From NCBI GenBank assembly GCA_030537795.1, contig JAUNVE010000001.1, forward strand, positions 30,566-94,565: a stretch of 64,000 nucleotides of DNA, read 5' to 3'. This stretch comes from Actinomycetaceae bacterium. GTDB lineage: Bacteria > Actinomycetota > Actinomycetes > Actinomycetales > Actinomycetaceae. Below are positions 45,151-54,822 of this stretch, in pieces; positions within the stretch are counted from its first letter, which is position 1, and every line of letters starts with the position of its first letter. The notes beneath the pieces were generated by a model. That model was not told where the DNA came from, made no database searches, and saw nothing but the letters and a program-made list of their open reading frames with translations. The position numbers were made by a program, and so were the translations under genes.

Positions 45151-46146
45151 TCAGTTCGCAGTGACCGCTTGCGGATCAACACGGCCTGACACAGCCACCC
45201 CCAAAATTGCGGCGGCCTTGCGAATATCGTCATCCATTTGGGAAAGCAGCTCCTCAACGCTGTTGAACTTCTGCATGCCGCGCAATCGTTCAATGAAGGT
45301 AATGGAAACTTCTTCCCCGTACAGGTGCAGATCTGCGCGGCCAAGCACATGCGCTTCAACCGTGCGGTGATCCCCATCAAACTGAGGATTCGTACCGACC
45401 GAAATCGCCGCAGGCAGGAAAACGTCGGCGGGAGCGCCCTCCACTTTCTGAATGAGCCAACCCGCGTATACGCCGTCGGCAGGAATCACTCCGTCACAAT
45501 CATCATCTAGATTCGCAGTTGGAAATCCCAGTTCGCGACCGCGCTTATGCCCATGCTTGACAATTCCTCGAATTCGGTGAGGCCGTCCCAATACCTTGGT
45601 GGCCTGCGCCACCTCGCCGGTGCTCAGTAGCTCACGAATCCATGAGGAGGACCAGCGGCGCCCTGCCTCGGACATAATGTCACTGACCATGGTGACATCG
45701 AATCCAAAATCGCTTCCCAGGGCGCGCATGGTGTCGATATCGCCGGAGTTACCGGCTCCAAACTTAACGTCTTCGCCGACCACCACCACGCGCGCGCCCA
45801 AATGATTGACCAGCACGTCCTCGACAAACTCTCGCGGAGTCATCGAATACAGTGACTCGTTATAGTCCAAGACGAGCGTCGCATCTAGCCCCCGGCCAGC
45901 TAAAGCATCGAGCCGATCTTCCAAAGTCGTGATCAGTTTGAGGTCCGTTTCCGGGGCATGCACCTGCACCGGATGTGGGAAGAAGGTAATGGCTACAGCG
46001 GGTAAATCCCGCTGGCGAGCCTGCTGAATACAGGTGGCAATAACTTGCTGGTGGCCACGGTGGACGCCGTCATAATTGCCCATAGTGACCGCTGATTGAC
46101 AAGCTTCGGGAACTTCACCGAGCCCGCGCCAAACCTGCATAACCAT
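45151..46146 (-). CDS. ribF: Bifunctional riboflavin kinase/FAD synthetase
   Basis: Turns riboflavin into FMN and FAD. The 331-residue protein has the N-terminal nucleotidyltransferase domain with GNYDGVHRGHQ (about 24-34) and the C-terminal flavokinase domain (from about 190) with GFPTANLD and the GVYAG motif. It lies in the truB-ribF-rpsO order typical of actinobacteria, but is separated from truB by the Cys-rich gene. A weak AAGGA lies rather far from the ATG; the ATG two codons later is also possible. Confidence 0.95.
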   Translation of the reverse strand: MVMQVWRGLGEVPEACQSAVTMGNYDGVHRGHQQVIATCIQQARQRDLPAVAITFFPHPVQVHAPETDLKLITTLEDRLDALAGRGLDATLVLDYNESLYSMTPREFVEDVLVNHLGARVVVVGEDVKFGAGNSGDIDTMRALGSDFGFDVTMVSDIMSEAGRRWSSSWIRELLSTGEVAQATKVLGRPHRIRGIVKHGHKRGRELGFPTANLDDDCDGVIPADGVYAGWLIQKVEGAPADVFLPAAISVGTNPQFDGDHRTVEAHVLGRADLHLYGEEVSITFIERLRGMQKFNSVEELLSQMDDDIRKAAAILGVAVSGRVDPQAVTAN

Positions 46147-46177
46147 AACGTTGAGGATTTCCTTCGATTAATTTGCT

Positions 46178-46675
46178 TCAGTGAGAGCCGCAGCCGCATT
46201 CTTTGGTGTCGCGCTCTTTGTCTTGGTGCTTGCCACAACCACACCCGTGCTGTCCGCGGCCTTTACCCCCGCAGCCGCAACCGCCCCGACGGTGGCCTTT
46301 GCCGCCATGACGACGACCGTGGCCGCGATGCTTACCACCGCATCCGCAACCAGCCGGTTCCGCCTCGTGTTTAGCCTCGGAGCAACCGCAAGTCGAGTCT
46401 GCTTGATCTTGTGTGTCATCCTCATCCGCACACGCGCAGTTGGACTCATCCGTACAGCAGCTCTGCGAGTTACCCGTATTCTCTGCGCATCCGCATTCCG
46501 ACGTGCCGGTTTCTTGTTCCTCGGCACATCCGCATTCCGAGGTGCCGGCTTCTTCTCGGCAGGCGCATTGACCTTTGGAATCAGCACACCCGCATTCTCC
46601 GCTGGCGTTTTGATCGCGTAAGCCGAGCTCATTGCGTTCTTCCAGGAATTCGCCTTTATCTGCACATTCAGTCAT
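46178..46675 (-). CDS. Cysteine-rich CxC-repeat protein, putative metal binder
   Basis: A 165-residue protein of no family I recognise, with 23 Cys. Ten CxC pairs (CGC or CAC) start at residues 28, 37, 48, 61, 80, 96, 110, 133, 145 and 160, with a CC at 73-74. Residues 1-27 have a single Cys and look helical; 28-105 are acidic, with the repeat GTSECGCAE twice; 106-165 are Gly/His/Lys/Arg-rich. There is no signal peptide or membrane segment, so it is probably cytosolic. AAGGAG five bases before the ATG and the position between truB and ribF support expression. Soft-metal or zinc binding, as in metallothioneins, is an inference; it is far larger than those. Confidence 0.75.
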   Translation of the reverse strand: MTECADKGEFLEERNELGLRDQNASGECGCADSKGQCACREEAGTSECGCAEEQETGTSECGCAENTGNSQSCCTDESNCACADEDDTQDQADSTCGCSEAKHEAEPAGCGCGGKHRGHGRRHGGKGHRRGGCGCGGKGRGQHGCGCGKHQDKERDTKECGCGSH

Positions 46676-46701
46676 ATTTGCTCCTTAAATCCTCATTCAT
46701 C

Positions 46702-47691
46702 TTAGCCGTTGTTGGTATCGAATACGACGAGGGGTTTGTACCCATTTTCCCGCAGTTCGATCAGGGCGGTTACGCGACCTTCATAGAGTGCTGCTATCGG
46801 GATATTAGCGGCTGTTCTCGGTTGAATACGGGTTGCATTTCCGTATCGGAGGGCGCGTGCCTCGCCCTCCTCAAGTTCAAGAGAATCGAATATGCGGGTA
46901 CAGGCGTCGGTCAGTGAAATCACGGGTAGAGCTCCACCCGCCGGTTCGCCATCACCGTTTTCAACCAGCGCATTGAGTTGCTCAATAGTCTGTGCCTGCT
47001 CAATTCGCCAATGCCCCACTCGGGTGCGTCGCAAGGCGCGTAAATGCCCTCCGGTACCCAGCTGTACTCCAAGGTCGCGCGCTAAACAACGCACGTAGGT
47101 GCCTGCTGAGCAATCAACTTCCACCTCAAATTCCGCAATGGGGACATTCGTCGTGGAATCGGAGTATTCTCGCCACCTTACTTCGCTCACGCGTTCAAAC
47201 CGCGTGATTGTCACCGGCCGCGCCTCCAGCTGGATATTTTTTCCGGCGCGGTGGAGGGCGTGCGCGCGCTGGCCATTTACTTTAATAGCGGAGACGGTGG
47301 CGGGCACCTGCTCAATTGAGCCGGTCAATTGCCTAATTTCCCGGTCAATATCGGCGACGTCGATGGTATTGCAACCGGGTCGTTCGGTGATGGTGCCATC
47401 GGCATCGTCGGAATCGGTGGCGATTCCCAAACACACGGTTGCGCGGTAGCTTTTATCGGCGCCGCTGATGTAGCGCAACAGTCGGGTGGCTTTCCCTATC
47501 CCCAGCACAAGTACGCCTGTCGCCATCGGGTCGAGCGTTCCCGCGTGGCCAACTTTGCGGGTAGCGGCAAGTCGACGCATAGCGCCAACTACATCGTGAC
47601 TGGTGAAGCCAGCAGGCTTGTCGACGACGATAATGCCGTCATCGGCGCTTATGCTAGCGCGAACAGTTTCGATGCGGGGGCGCGGCCTCAC
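46702..47691 (-). CDS. truB: tRNA pseudouridine-55 synthase
   Basis: Makes pseudouridine 55 in the T-loop of tRNAs. The catalytic Asp is Asp54 in [14 protein letters not shown], followed by KSYRA and later [12 protein letters not shown]. The 329-residue length includes a C-terminal PUA-like extension, as in actinobacterial TruB. The GTG start overlaps the rbfA stop (GTGA), so translation is coupled. Confidence 0.95.
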   Translation of the reverse strand: MRPRPRIETVRASISADDGIIVVDKPAGFTSHDVVGAMRRLAATRKVGHAGTLDPMATGVLVLGIGKATRLLRYISGADKSYRATVCLGIATDSDDADGTITERPGCNTIDVADIDREIRQLTGSIEQVPATVSAIKVNGQRAHALHRAGKNIQLEARPVTITRFERVSEVRWREYSDSTTNVPIAEFEVEVDCSAGTYVRCLARDLGVQLGTGGHLRALRRTRVGHWRIEQAQTIEQLNALVENGDGEPAGGALPVISLTDACTRIFDSLELEEGEARALRYGNATRIQPRTAANIPIAALYEGRVTALIELRENGYKPLVVFDTNNG

Positions 47692-48116
47692 TCCTCGGGC
47701 TCATCCTGTTTGTACGGGTTGGCTTCTCCTGCCGGTTGAGCTTTTTGGGCCAATGCGGCCACTCGCTCATCCTCGGCTTTTGCCCGGGCAAGTGCATCCT
47801 CAATCCGAGCCGCACTTTGGGGCAACGCATCGGGTTGGAATTCGATTGTCGGTGTCAACCGAATACCGAGAGCTTTGCCCACTTCCGATCGAATGAGACC
47901 CTTGGCGGACTGTAGCGCCTGAGCTGAGCGCCGAGCGTCATCTTCAGAACCGAGGACGGTATAGAACACAGTCGCCTGTTGCAGGTCACCTGTAACACGC
48001 ACGTCTGTAATCGTCACAAATCCCAGGCGCGGATCTTTAATGCGCCGTTCCAACATTCTGGCAACTGTCTGGTGGATACGGTCAGCCACTTTGCGTTGCC
48101 GCGTTTCGTCGGCCAT
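47688..48116 (-). CDS. rbfA: Ribosome-binding factor A
   Basis: Small KH-fold protein needed for late 30S maturation and cold growth. The 142-residue protein matches the family over about 10-110 ([29 protein letters not shown]), followed by a polar Ala/Glu-rich tail. AAGGAG precedes the ATG. The DHH phosphoesterase often found between rbfA and truB is absent. Confidence 0.95.
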   Translation of the reverse strand: MADETRQRKVADRIHQTVARMLERRIKDPRLGFVTITDVRVTGDLQQATVFYTVLGSEDDARRSAQALQSAKGLIRSEVGKALGIRLTPTIEFQPDALPQSAARIEDALARAKAEDERVAALAQKAQPAGEANPYKQDEPEE

Positions 48117-48168
48117 TGGTTCTCCTTACCCTCGCTGCGCGAGTATTCTCCTACCGTTTAACGCGGAA

Positions 48169-48199
48169 AGGCGGCCCCGCTATATTGTTGGGGCCGCCT
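48169..48199 (-). terminator. Terminator or attenuator between infB and rbfA
   Basis: AGGCGGCCCC/GGGGCCGCCT is a perfect 10-bp stem with an 11-base loop, 9 bases after the infB stop, followed by TTTCC on the minus strand. It is likely to separate, at least partly, the infB and rbfA-truB transcripts. Confidence 0.65.
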
Positions 48200-48207
48200 C
48201 ACCGGTG

Positions 48208-51051
48208 TTAGTCACGCGGTTTTTCGCGCAGCTCCCACGTTTCGATAATGTCGCCTTCAGCGATGTCCTTCCAGCCGAGTGTCATACCGCACTCGTAACC
48301 TTCGCGAACTTCGGTGACATCATCCTTCTCGCGTCGAAGTGACTTGATTTCCAGCTCTTCTTGCAGAACCACGCCGTCTCGGATGAGGCGAGCGTTGGTT
48401 CCGCGCTTAATCGTGCCCTTACGGACGATACAGCCGGCAATATTGCCGAATTTACCGGAGCGGAACACCTGACGGATTTCCGCGGTGCCAAGCTGCACTT
48501 CTTCGTAAATCGGTTTCAGCATGCCCTTCATGGCTGCTTCAACTTCTTCGAGGGCGGAGTAAATCACCGAGTAGTACTTAATCTCGACGCCTTCTTCATC
48601 AGCCAGCTTCGCAACTTGCTCAGCCGGTCGGACGTTGAAGCCGATAATCACCGCATTATCAACGGTTGCGAGATTGACATCATTTTGCGTAATGGCACCG
48701 ACGCCGCGGTGAATGATCCGCAACGCGACCTCGTCACCCACATCGATCTTAAGGAGCGAGTCTTCAAGCGCTTCAACAGCACCGGAAACATCACCCTTGA
48801 TAATGAGGTTAAGAGTGTCAACTTTGCCTTCTTTGAGGACCTTGTCGAAGTCCTCCAAAGATACGCGCTTGCGTCGACGCGCCAATTGAGCTTGACGTTC
48901 TGCGGATTCGCGCTTATCGGCAATCTGGCGTGCCGTACGGTCATCGGGTGCAACCAGGAAGGCATCGCCTGCACGAGGCACCGAAGTAAGACCAAGCACC
49001 TGCACCGGGCGAGACGGTTCAGCCGCCTGTACGTCGTGCCCCCATTCGTCAAACATGGCGCGCACGCGTCCGTAGGCAGAGCCTGCGACAATCGCATCGC
49101 CAACCTCGAGGGTACCGCGCTGGATGAGCATGGTAGCCACTGCGCCGCGACCGCGATCAAGGTTCGCTTCAATCGACACGCCACGAGCTTCCGTATCGGG
49201 GTTGGCTTCTAGGTCAAGTGCCGCATCCGCGGTGAGGAGGACGGCCTCCAGTAATTCATCGATGCCCTGACGTTGCTTCGCCGAGACATCAACGAACATC
49301 ACGTCGCCACCGTACTCTTCGGCCACCAGGTTGTATTCGGTCAGCTGCTGACGGATCTTATCCGGATTAGCTTCCGGTTTATCAACCTTGTTCACTGCCA
49401 CGACGATTGGCACGTCGGCAGCTTGCGCGTGGTTAATAGCTTCCACCGTCTGCGGCATGACACCATCATCTGCGGCCACCACCAAAATGGCTATATCGGT
49501 AACCTGCGCACCACGGGCACGCATGGCGGTAAAGGCTTCGTGACCGGGGGTATCAATGAAGGTAATAAGCCGTGGCTCATCCTCATGCTTCACCCGCACC
49601 TGGTAGGCACCAATGTGCTGGGTAATACCGCCGTGCTCAGACTCGACTACGTCGGTTCTACGCACCGCATCGAGCAGTTTCGTCTTACCGTGATCGACGT
49701 GCCCCATCACTGTAACCACCGGAGGACGCGGCTCTAGATTCTCTTCATCTTCGAGCTCTTCTGCCTCCAGGTCGATATCGAAGGACTCGAGGAGTTCACG
49801 ATCCTCATCTTCAGGTGATACCACCTCGACCTTGTAGCCGAGTTCTTCGCCCAGCAGTTTAAATGTGTCTTCGTCCAATGATTGGGTTGCCGTCGCCATT
49901 TCACCGAGGTGAAGGAGCACGGTAACCAGCGATGCGGGATTAACATCGATCTTATCGGCGAGGTCGGCCAATGAAGCGCCCTGGCGGATGCGAATGACTT
50001 TGCCGTTTCCGCGTGGAATCGACACTCCACCGATTACGGGCGCATTCTGTTGCTCAAACTCTTGCCGCTTGGCGCGCTTCGATTTGCGTCGACGACCTCC
50101 GCCGCCTCCGCGTCCGAATGCTCCCTGCGTGGAGCCGCGACCACCGCGGCCACCGCGCGGTGGGCCACCCATACCTCCGCGAGGAGGACCGCCAAAGCCA
50201 CCGGGACCGCCTGGGCCTGATGAACCGGGGCGTCCTCGGCCGCGACCACCGCGGTCGGAACCACGAGGAGGGGCCGGCCGTTCCAGACCGGATTGGCCTG
50301 GCATCATCGCCGGATTTGGACGGGGGCCGCGATTCTGCGAGCCGCGCCCCGGACGTCCTTGACCACCACGGCCGCCGACGCCTTGACGTTGGCCGCCACG
50401 GCCGCCTCGGCCTTGGCCACCGCCGGGGCGAGGCATTCCTTGGCTGGGTGCAAACGGGTTATTACCCGGTCGCGGCCCAGGTCGCGGTCCTGGGCGCGGT
50501 CCTGGACGCGGACCACCTGTGCCACCGGGGCGAGGCATTCCTTGGCTGGGTGCAAACGGGTTATTACCCGGTCGCGGCCCGGGCCGCGGAACATTTTGCC
50601 CCGGCTTGGGAGCAGTTTCACGCGCTTTGGCCTCATCCCGTGCTGCCGGGGGTTTCTTCGCCCCTCCCAGCACGTCAGCGGGTGTCGGAATATCGGCGGC
50701 AGGCTTAGCCGGTGCCTTCTTAGGCTTGGCATCGCTCTTCTGCTCTTGCGCAGCTGCCGGAGCTTCCGACTGAGTCTTTGCTGATGGTTTCTTCTTGGCG
50801 GCAGGTTTCGCCGGTTTGGCGGCCGCCTTCTTTTGAGGCGCTGGTTTGGGAGCAGATTTCTGCTTCGCCGGCGCTTCCTTTTCCGTTGGCTTTTTATCGC
50901 CGAGTTGTTCTCGAACGCGACGCACAACCGGTGGTTGAATAGTCGATGACGCCGACTTTACGAATTCACCGTTTTCTTTTAAATGCGTCAGCAATTCCTT
51001 GCTGGTGATGCCGAGCTCTTTCGCAAGCTCGTGTACACGCAGTTTTGCCAC
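48208..51051 (-). CDS. infB: Translation initiation factor IF-2
   Basis: GTPase that brings initiator tRNA to the 30S subunit. The 947-residue protein has an N-terminal IF2_N segment, a long Ala/Lys/Pro-rich then Gly/Arg/Pro-rich disordered region (about 50-340) and the GTPase with GHVDHGKT (about 452-459), IDTPGHE and NKVDK, followed by the IF2 C domains. The Gly-Arg region contains a 55-base exact direct repeat that encodes [14 protein letters not shown] twice. The GTG start has AGGAG before it. Confidence 0.97.
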   Translation of the reverse strand: MAKLRVHELAKELGITSKELLTHLKENGEFVKSASSTIQPPVVRRVREQLGDKKPTEKEAPAKQKSAPKPAPQKKAAAKPAKPAAKKKPSAKTQSEAPAAAQEQKSDAKPKKAPAKPAADIPTPADVLGGAKKPPAARDEAKARETAPKPGQNVPRPGPRPGNNPFAPSQGMPRPGGTGGPRPGPRPGPRPGPRPGNNPFAPSQGMPRPGGGQGRGGRGGQRQGVGGRGGQGRPGRGSQNRGPRPNPAMMPGQSGLERPAPPRGSDRGGRGRGRPGSSGPGGPGGFGGPPRGGMGGPPRGGRGGRGSTQGAFGRGGGGGRRRKSKRAKRQEFEQQNAPVIGGVSIPRGNGKVIRIRQGASLADLADKIDVNPASLVTVLLHLGEMATATQSLDEDTFKLLGEELGYKVEVVSPEDEDRELLESFDIDLEAEELEDEENLEPRPPVVTVMGHVDHGKTKLLDAVRRTDVVESEHGGITQHIGAYQVRVKHEDEPRLITFIDTPGHEAFTAMRARGAQVTDIAILVVAADDGVMPQTVEAINHAQAADVPIVVAVNKVDKPEANPDKIRQQLTEYNLVAEEYGGDVMFVDVSAKQRQGIDELLEAVLLTADAALDLEANPDTEARGVSIEANLDRGRGAVATMLIQRGTLEVGDAIVAGSAYGRVRAMFDEWGHDVQAAEPSRPVQVLGLTSVPRAGDAFLVAPDDRTARQIADKRESAERQAQLARRRKRVSLEDFDKVLKEGKVDTLNLIIKGDVSGAVEALEDSLLKIDVGDEVALRIIHRGVGAITQNDVNLATVDNAVIIGFNVRPAEQVAKLADEEGVEIKYYSVIYSALEEVEAAMKGMLKPIYEEVQLGTAEIRQVFRSGKFGNIAGCIVRKGTIKRGTNARLIRDGVVLQEELEIKSLRREKDDVTEVREGYECGMTLGWKDIAEGDIIETWELREKPRD
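50424..50478 (-). repeat. 55-base direct repeat in infB, copy A
   Basis: Identical to 50526-50580, with the copies 102 bases apart (a multiple of three, so in frame). It encodes [17 protein letters not shown] in the disordered N-terminal region. Exact identity at the DNA level suggests recent duplication. Confidence 0.9.
50526..50580 (-). repeat. 55-base direct repeat in infB, copy B
   Basis: Second exact copy of the 50424-50478 sequence. Recombination between the two would delete or add 34 codons without a frameshift. Confidence 0.9.
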
Positions 51052-51157
51052 AATTCTCCTGTTCAGGTCCGTCCCTGAGCAGGACGGACTACTATTTCTG
51101 CTGGCAGCTCATCGCTGGGTACTCATCGGGTGCCCATGGGCTTCCAACCCACTTCCA

Positions 51158-51466
51158 TTACTCGTCCGCAGTACGCGACTTGCGCACTGGATGTGACAAC
51201 TCTTTGAGGCGCAGTAACGCCACCTCATCAAATGCTGTCAGACTTCCATTATTCCCTAGTTTGAGGGCGCGTGTAAAAGCGCGGGATTTAATGGCGCGTA
51301 TCACACATGTTTCAACCGGGTGCAACCAGGCTCCGCGCCCCGCGTGCCGGCGGTGCGGATCAACCACAATAGACTCGCTAGGGCCATCGTATACGCACCG
51401 AATGAGGTCGTCCTTGGGTGCACGCTGCCGGCATCCTACACAGGTACGGATAGGAACGTGAGTCAC
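51158..51466 (-). CDS. ylxR: YlxR (DUF448) family protein
   Basis: A 102-residue small basic RNA-binding-type protein that always sits between nusA and infB. The family motif is RTCVGCRQRAPKDDLIR near the start, followed by GRGAWLHP. In B. subtilis and cyanobacteria YlxR-type proteins influence RNase P or transcription. The GTG start was chosen by GAGAGG seven bases before it and by the family's N-terminus; the frame is open further upstream. Confidence 0.9.
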   Translation of the reverse strand: MTHVPIRTCVGCRQRAPKDDLIRCVYDGPSESIVVDPHRRHAGRGAWLHPVETCVIRAIKSRAFTRALKLGNNGSLTAFDEVALLRLKELSHPVRKSRTADE

Positions 51467-51540
51467 TGGCTGACCTCTCGTTTCAGTTGGTCCAGGTATC
51501 TCGGTGGTTCCGTCTTCGCCTCCGCTGATCGAAATCCGAC

Positions 51541-52548
51541 CTAGTCGGGACGCGACACATCCGAGGGTACGTGTCCGTAGCCGGCCTCGGTGTCGGAATG
51601 GATATCGATATGGTATCCGCACAGTCGCGCCGCCAAACGAGCATTCTGCCCTTCGCGGCCAATGGCGAGAGAGAACTGGAAGTCGGGCACAATCACCGTG
51701 GCTTTCTTCGCCTCTTCATCGGTGATGGTCACCGACGATACCCGCGCCGGTGACAGCGAGTTGGCTACGTATCGCGCGGGGTCGGAAGAGTAGTCGACAA
51801 TATCAATCTTCTCGCCCTGCAATTCCGCCATAACGGCCCGCACTCGCCGTCCCATGGGGCCAATACATGCGCCTTTGGCGTTGACGTCGTCCTTATTTGC
51901 CGCCACCGCAATCTTGGTCCGGTGCCCAGCTTCTCGCGCAATTGACTTAATCGACACCAGTCCGTCACTGATCTCAGGCACTTCGCGTTCAAAGAGTCCC
52001 TCAACGAGGCCGGGGTGGGTACGTGACACCGTAATACGCGCGCCCTTCTCTCCGCGGGTCACATCAACCACATAGGCGCGGATGACCGTGCCGTGTTCAT
52101 AGGTTTCCCCGGGTACTTTCTCTGACTCGGGAAGAATCGCCTCAAATTCGCCAACGCGTAAGAGCGTGACATGCGGGTTACGGTTTGCCTCTACGGTTCC
52201 AACTACCACCGAGCCGGTGCGGTCACGAAACTCACCGAGTACCTTCGAATCATCGGCTTCCCGCAATCTTTGCGCAATGATGGAGCGCGCCGTGGCGGTG
52301 GCAATGCGATCAAACTCTTTCGGAGTGTCGTCAAACTCGCCAATGGGATTGTCTTCTTCATCGAACTCGGTAGCCATAACGGTGACGCGGCCAGTGCGCT
52401 GATCAATGTTGATTCGCGCCTGCGGAATAGCTCCGGGTCGTTTGTGATACACCTTCAGCAAGGCTTCTTCGATTGCACTAACCAGTGTGTCCCCATCGAT
52501 TTCCAGGGAAGCGCCAACTTCCCGTAGCGCTCTCATATCTATTTCCAT
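51541..52548 (-). CDS. nusA: Transcription termination/antitermination factor NusA
   Basis: RNA polymerase-bound factor for pausing, termination and rRNA antitermination. The 335-residue protein has the N-terminal polymerase-binding domain, an S1 domain (about 125-195) and two KH domains (CIGPMGRRVRAV at about 232 and AIGREGQNARLAARL at about 293). It ends soon after KH2 and lacks the acidic repeats of E. coli NusA, as in other actinobacteria. A GGAGGAG ribosome site precedes the ATG. Confidence 0.96.
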   Translation of the reverse strand: MEIDMRALREVGASLEIDGDTLVSAIEEALLKVYHKRPGAIPQARINIDQRTGRVTVMATEFDEEDNPIGEFDDTPKEFDRIATATARSIIAQRLREADDSKVLGEFRDRTGSVVVGTVEANRNPHVTLLRVGEFEAILPESEKVPGETYEHGTVIRAYVVDVTRGEKGARITVSRTHPGLVEGLFEREVPEISDGLVSIKSIAREAGHRTKIAVAANKDDVNAKGACIGPMGRRVRAVMAELQGEKIDIVDYSSDPARYVANSLSPARVSSVTITDEEAKKATVIVPDFQFSLAIGREGQNARLAARLCGYHIDIHSDTEAGYGHVPSDVSRPD

Positions 52549-52560
52549 TGCGCTCTCCTC

Positions 52561-53052
52561 CTAAGAGATCGACCGAAGTTCGACACGGGAGCGGGCTTTC
52601 TTCACCCGCTCATATTCAACGACAGTGGGCTCTCCGCCCTCTTTCTTGCTGCGGTTATCAGCTGTATCAACAGTCACAGCCTGGTCGGTCGCCTCAAGTA
52701 CGCGTCCACGCAGGCGTTTGCCATCCGTGGTTCGAATTTCTACCAGATGTCCGACTGTACGGGAAAAGTGGCGCGGCGTGGTGAGCTGACGTTCCGCGCC
52801 GGGAGTGGAGACCTCCAAGGTGTAGGCATTCTCAATAGGATCTGCCTCGTCAAGAGCGTGAGATACCTCGCGCGTCAGTACATCAAGCGCATCCGCCGAT
52901 ACCGACCCGGGACCGTCTATCAGGTCGACGGTGACGCGGACAAGGGCATGGTGGCCTCCGGTAACAGTGACAGTTTCTAAAAATAGGCCGTGAGCGTCGA
53001 TAATAGGCGCTACGATGTTCTCTATCCGAGCCTCGGCTGGTTTTTTACTCAC
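52561..53052 (-). CDS. rimP: Ribosome maturation factor RimP
   Basis: Needed for assembly of the 30S subunit. The 163-residue protein has the N-terminal alpha/beta domain (ALVRVTVDLIDGPGSVSADAL) and the family signature YTLEVSTPGAERQL (about 100-113), followed by the SH3-like C-terminal domain. TGAGGAG precedes the GTG start. It is the first gene of the rimP-nusA-ylxR-infB unit and diverges from the lipoprotein gene across 35 bases. Confidence 0.94.
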   Translation of the reverse strand: MSKKPAEARIENIVAPIIDAHGLFLETVTVTGGHHALVRVTVDLIDGPGSVSADALDVLTREVSHALDEADPIENAYTLEVSTPGAERQLTTPRHFSRTVGHLVEIRTTDGKRLRGRVLEATDQAVTVDTADNRSKKEGGEPTVVEYERVKKARSRVELRSIS

Positions 53053-53087
53053 GCTTTCTCCTCAATATCGCATCAACCATTGTACTC

Positions 53088-54404
53088 ATGCCAAGATCGA
53101 AGACGATGATCAGAAAAACTATTATGCAGGATTCAGCCCACTTTTGGCACTCAGCGTCACCTTTTCCCTCTCCTGACACGCCGCGTCGGCGCAGTCGCTG
53201 GCTGACGCGCGTAGCCGTATTGGTGTCTTCTTGCGTTCTCGCGGTGGCCGGGTGCGCACCCGTCTACCTCGAGTCTGCGAAGCCAACTTTGCCGCAGTTA
53301 AGTGATACCGAGGACGCTTTCCAAAGCGCGGTACGTGTCGACCTCCTCATCGAAAAATCGGCAAATGACGTGGCGCAGGACGGTGTCGAGGGCTGTGAAT
53401 CATGCCCCCAACTGCTCGAATCTCTGGCCGAACGATCGCAGGAGCGAGCGCGGGTTCTTGGCGGCATGTGGGATCCGTGGCCCGAGGGGGCACCATCTGA
53501 CGCACCCACTGCGCCCGGATTAGCCGCCCCCTACTCGGAAGCACATATCATCGCGCGCCAGGCCGTTGAAGTTGGACTGGATGATCTGAGAACGGCGGCT
53601 ACCCTAGAGGAGTTTGATGACCGAATCGCGCTCTCGTCGGTGGCTCTTGGGCGGGTGTCCGATGGGATTAGACTCGCGCGCACTCTCAGTGTGTCCGAGA
53701 GTGATGTGCAGTCGTGGTTTGACGGTGCTCTCGAACAGGTCGACACGCCCACCACGTCCCTTTCGGAGACCGAACGTTCAGATCTCGCGCAAGCCGTTCA
53801 GGGGTGGGATTGCGGCGCCCAGCTACTCCCCCTTTACACGGCGGGCCCGGATACGGATAAGGGTCCGACAACCGCCGAGCGCATCGGCATGCAGCAGTCC
53901 GAAGAACTACTTCGTTTGACGACGGCTGTCTTAGCGCGAGAGGTACCCGATACGCGACTGAGTTCATGCGTCGGCGCGTTCGAGGAGGCATTCGACAGCA
54001 CCTCTTCAGATCACGATGAGGGTGCCGCCCTCGACGCAGTCGAAGAACAGCTTCTCAGCGTGGCTTTAACCCTCTACGCACAGCATCCTCACCTCAATCT
54101 GCCACCGGTTAGCGGTGCGGCTGGTGAAGTAGACGGCGATACCGCGGGCGATGATGGCGATGCTGATAGCGGTACCGATGACGGAACTGGCGGTGTTGCG
54201 GAGGAGGAGCCCTCCGACGATTCCGGTTCGGATGATGAAGCCGGCAGCGACGCCAGTGCAGGCAACGCGGAACCCGTGGGAACGCGCCGCTATTCGTTAC
54301 CAATGGAACAGCTTCTCACCACGCTAATGCACTGGATTCAGGTCGGAACAGTTCCCGCTACACCGGCTATCTCCGTTGCGTCGGTGCCGCCAGCCGAGCA
54401 GTAG
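53088..54404 (+). CDS. Putative lipoprotein with acidic linker
   Basis: A 438-residue exported protein. After a long polar head, a hydrophobic segment ends in the lipobox LAVAGC (Cys at about 56), so it should be processed by signal peptidase II and anchored outside the membrane. The mature part is Ala/Glu-rich and mostly helical up to about 340, followed by a ~60-residue Asp/Gly/Ser-rich segment and a short hydrophobic end. In mycobacteria a DUF4439 ferritin-like gene lies near rimP, and this may be a distant equivalent, but I cannot confirm it. The first ATG is given; ATGs at codons 7 and 13 are equally possible. Confidence 0.65.
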   Translation: MPRSKTMIRKTIMQDSAHFWHSASPFPSPDTPRRRSRWLTRVAVLVSSCVLAVAGCAPVYLESAKPTLPQLSDTEDAFQSAVRVDLLIEKSANDVAQDGVEGCESCPQLLESLAERSQERARVLGGMWDPWPEGAPSDAPTAPGLAAPYSEAHIIARQAVEVGLDDLRTAATLEEFDDRIALSSVALGRVSDGIRLARTLSVSESDVQSWFDGALEQVDTPTTSLSETERSDLAQAVQGWDCGAQLLPLYTAGPDTDKGPTTAERIGMQQSEELLRLTTAVLAREVPDTRLSSCVGAFEEAFDSTSSDHDEGAALDAVEEQLLSVALTLYAQHPHLNLPPVSGAAGEVDGDTAGDDGDADSGTDDGTGGVAEEEPSDDSGSDDEAGSDASAGNAEPVGTRRYSLPMEQLLTTLMHWIQVGTVPATPAISVASVPPAEQ

Positions 54405-54521
54405 CGACATCCGGGAGCTGTGGTCGTATTTCAGCTGCCTGACAAATTGGTCGACTACATCACACTGCCAAGATTTGGTGAGAACATCATCATGTTGATA
54501 AAGTCGTATCCGCGCAAGCGA

Positions 54522-54593
<72 letters not shown>

Positions 54594-54602
54594 CATATCA
54601 GC

Positions 54603-54626
54603 CCCGGCCCACCAGGCCGGGTTTTT
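54603..54626 (+). terminator. Rho-independent terminator of tRNA-Asn
   Basis: CCCGGCC/GGCCGGG stem with a 5-base loop, followed directly by TTTTT, 9 bases after the tRNA. Confidence 0.9.
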
Positions 54627-54822
54627 GCTTTCAAAGCGCATTTTGACCCAACGCACGCTGAAGTCTTCGATCACCATGGTGGTGCGTATCGTTAAAACAG
54701 TGTGCCGCAAGCATCGATGGTTGTTTATTGGGTGGTATTTTATCTCCCTCATTCCCCCCACACCGGGGGTATGAAAACGAGGAAACATCGACTTTTCGTT
54801 GATATTCCGCGGATATGAAAAG
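54627..54822. other. Gap between the two tRNA genes
   Basis: This 196-base stretch has no supported gene. On the minus strand, downstream of the CAT tRNA, a weak hairpin (CCCCC/GGGGG, about 54754-54769) may act as its terminator, though no T-run follows. Confidence 0.4.

Noticed and set aside
46181..46621. Plus-strand open frame opposite the Cys-rich gene
   Set aside because: Hydrophobic Ala/Thr/Val composition mirrors the complement of TGC/GGC codons; no ribosome site and against the operon direction.
46168..46665. Alternative minus-strand frame of similar length over the Cys-rich gene
   Set aside because: Lacks a ribosome site at its start, gives an Ala/Arg/Val-rich composition typical of a shadow frame, and the Cys-rich frame has AAGGAG plus regular CxC motifs.
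50424..50580. infB repeats as a CRISPR-like or mobile repeat
   Set aside because: Only two copies, in frame within a gene, encoding protein repeats.
50013..50708. Long plus-strand open frame across infB
   Set aside because: It is the complement of the GC-rich Gly/Arg/Pro region of IF-2; no family and no start signal.
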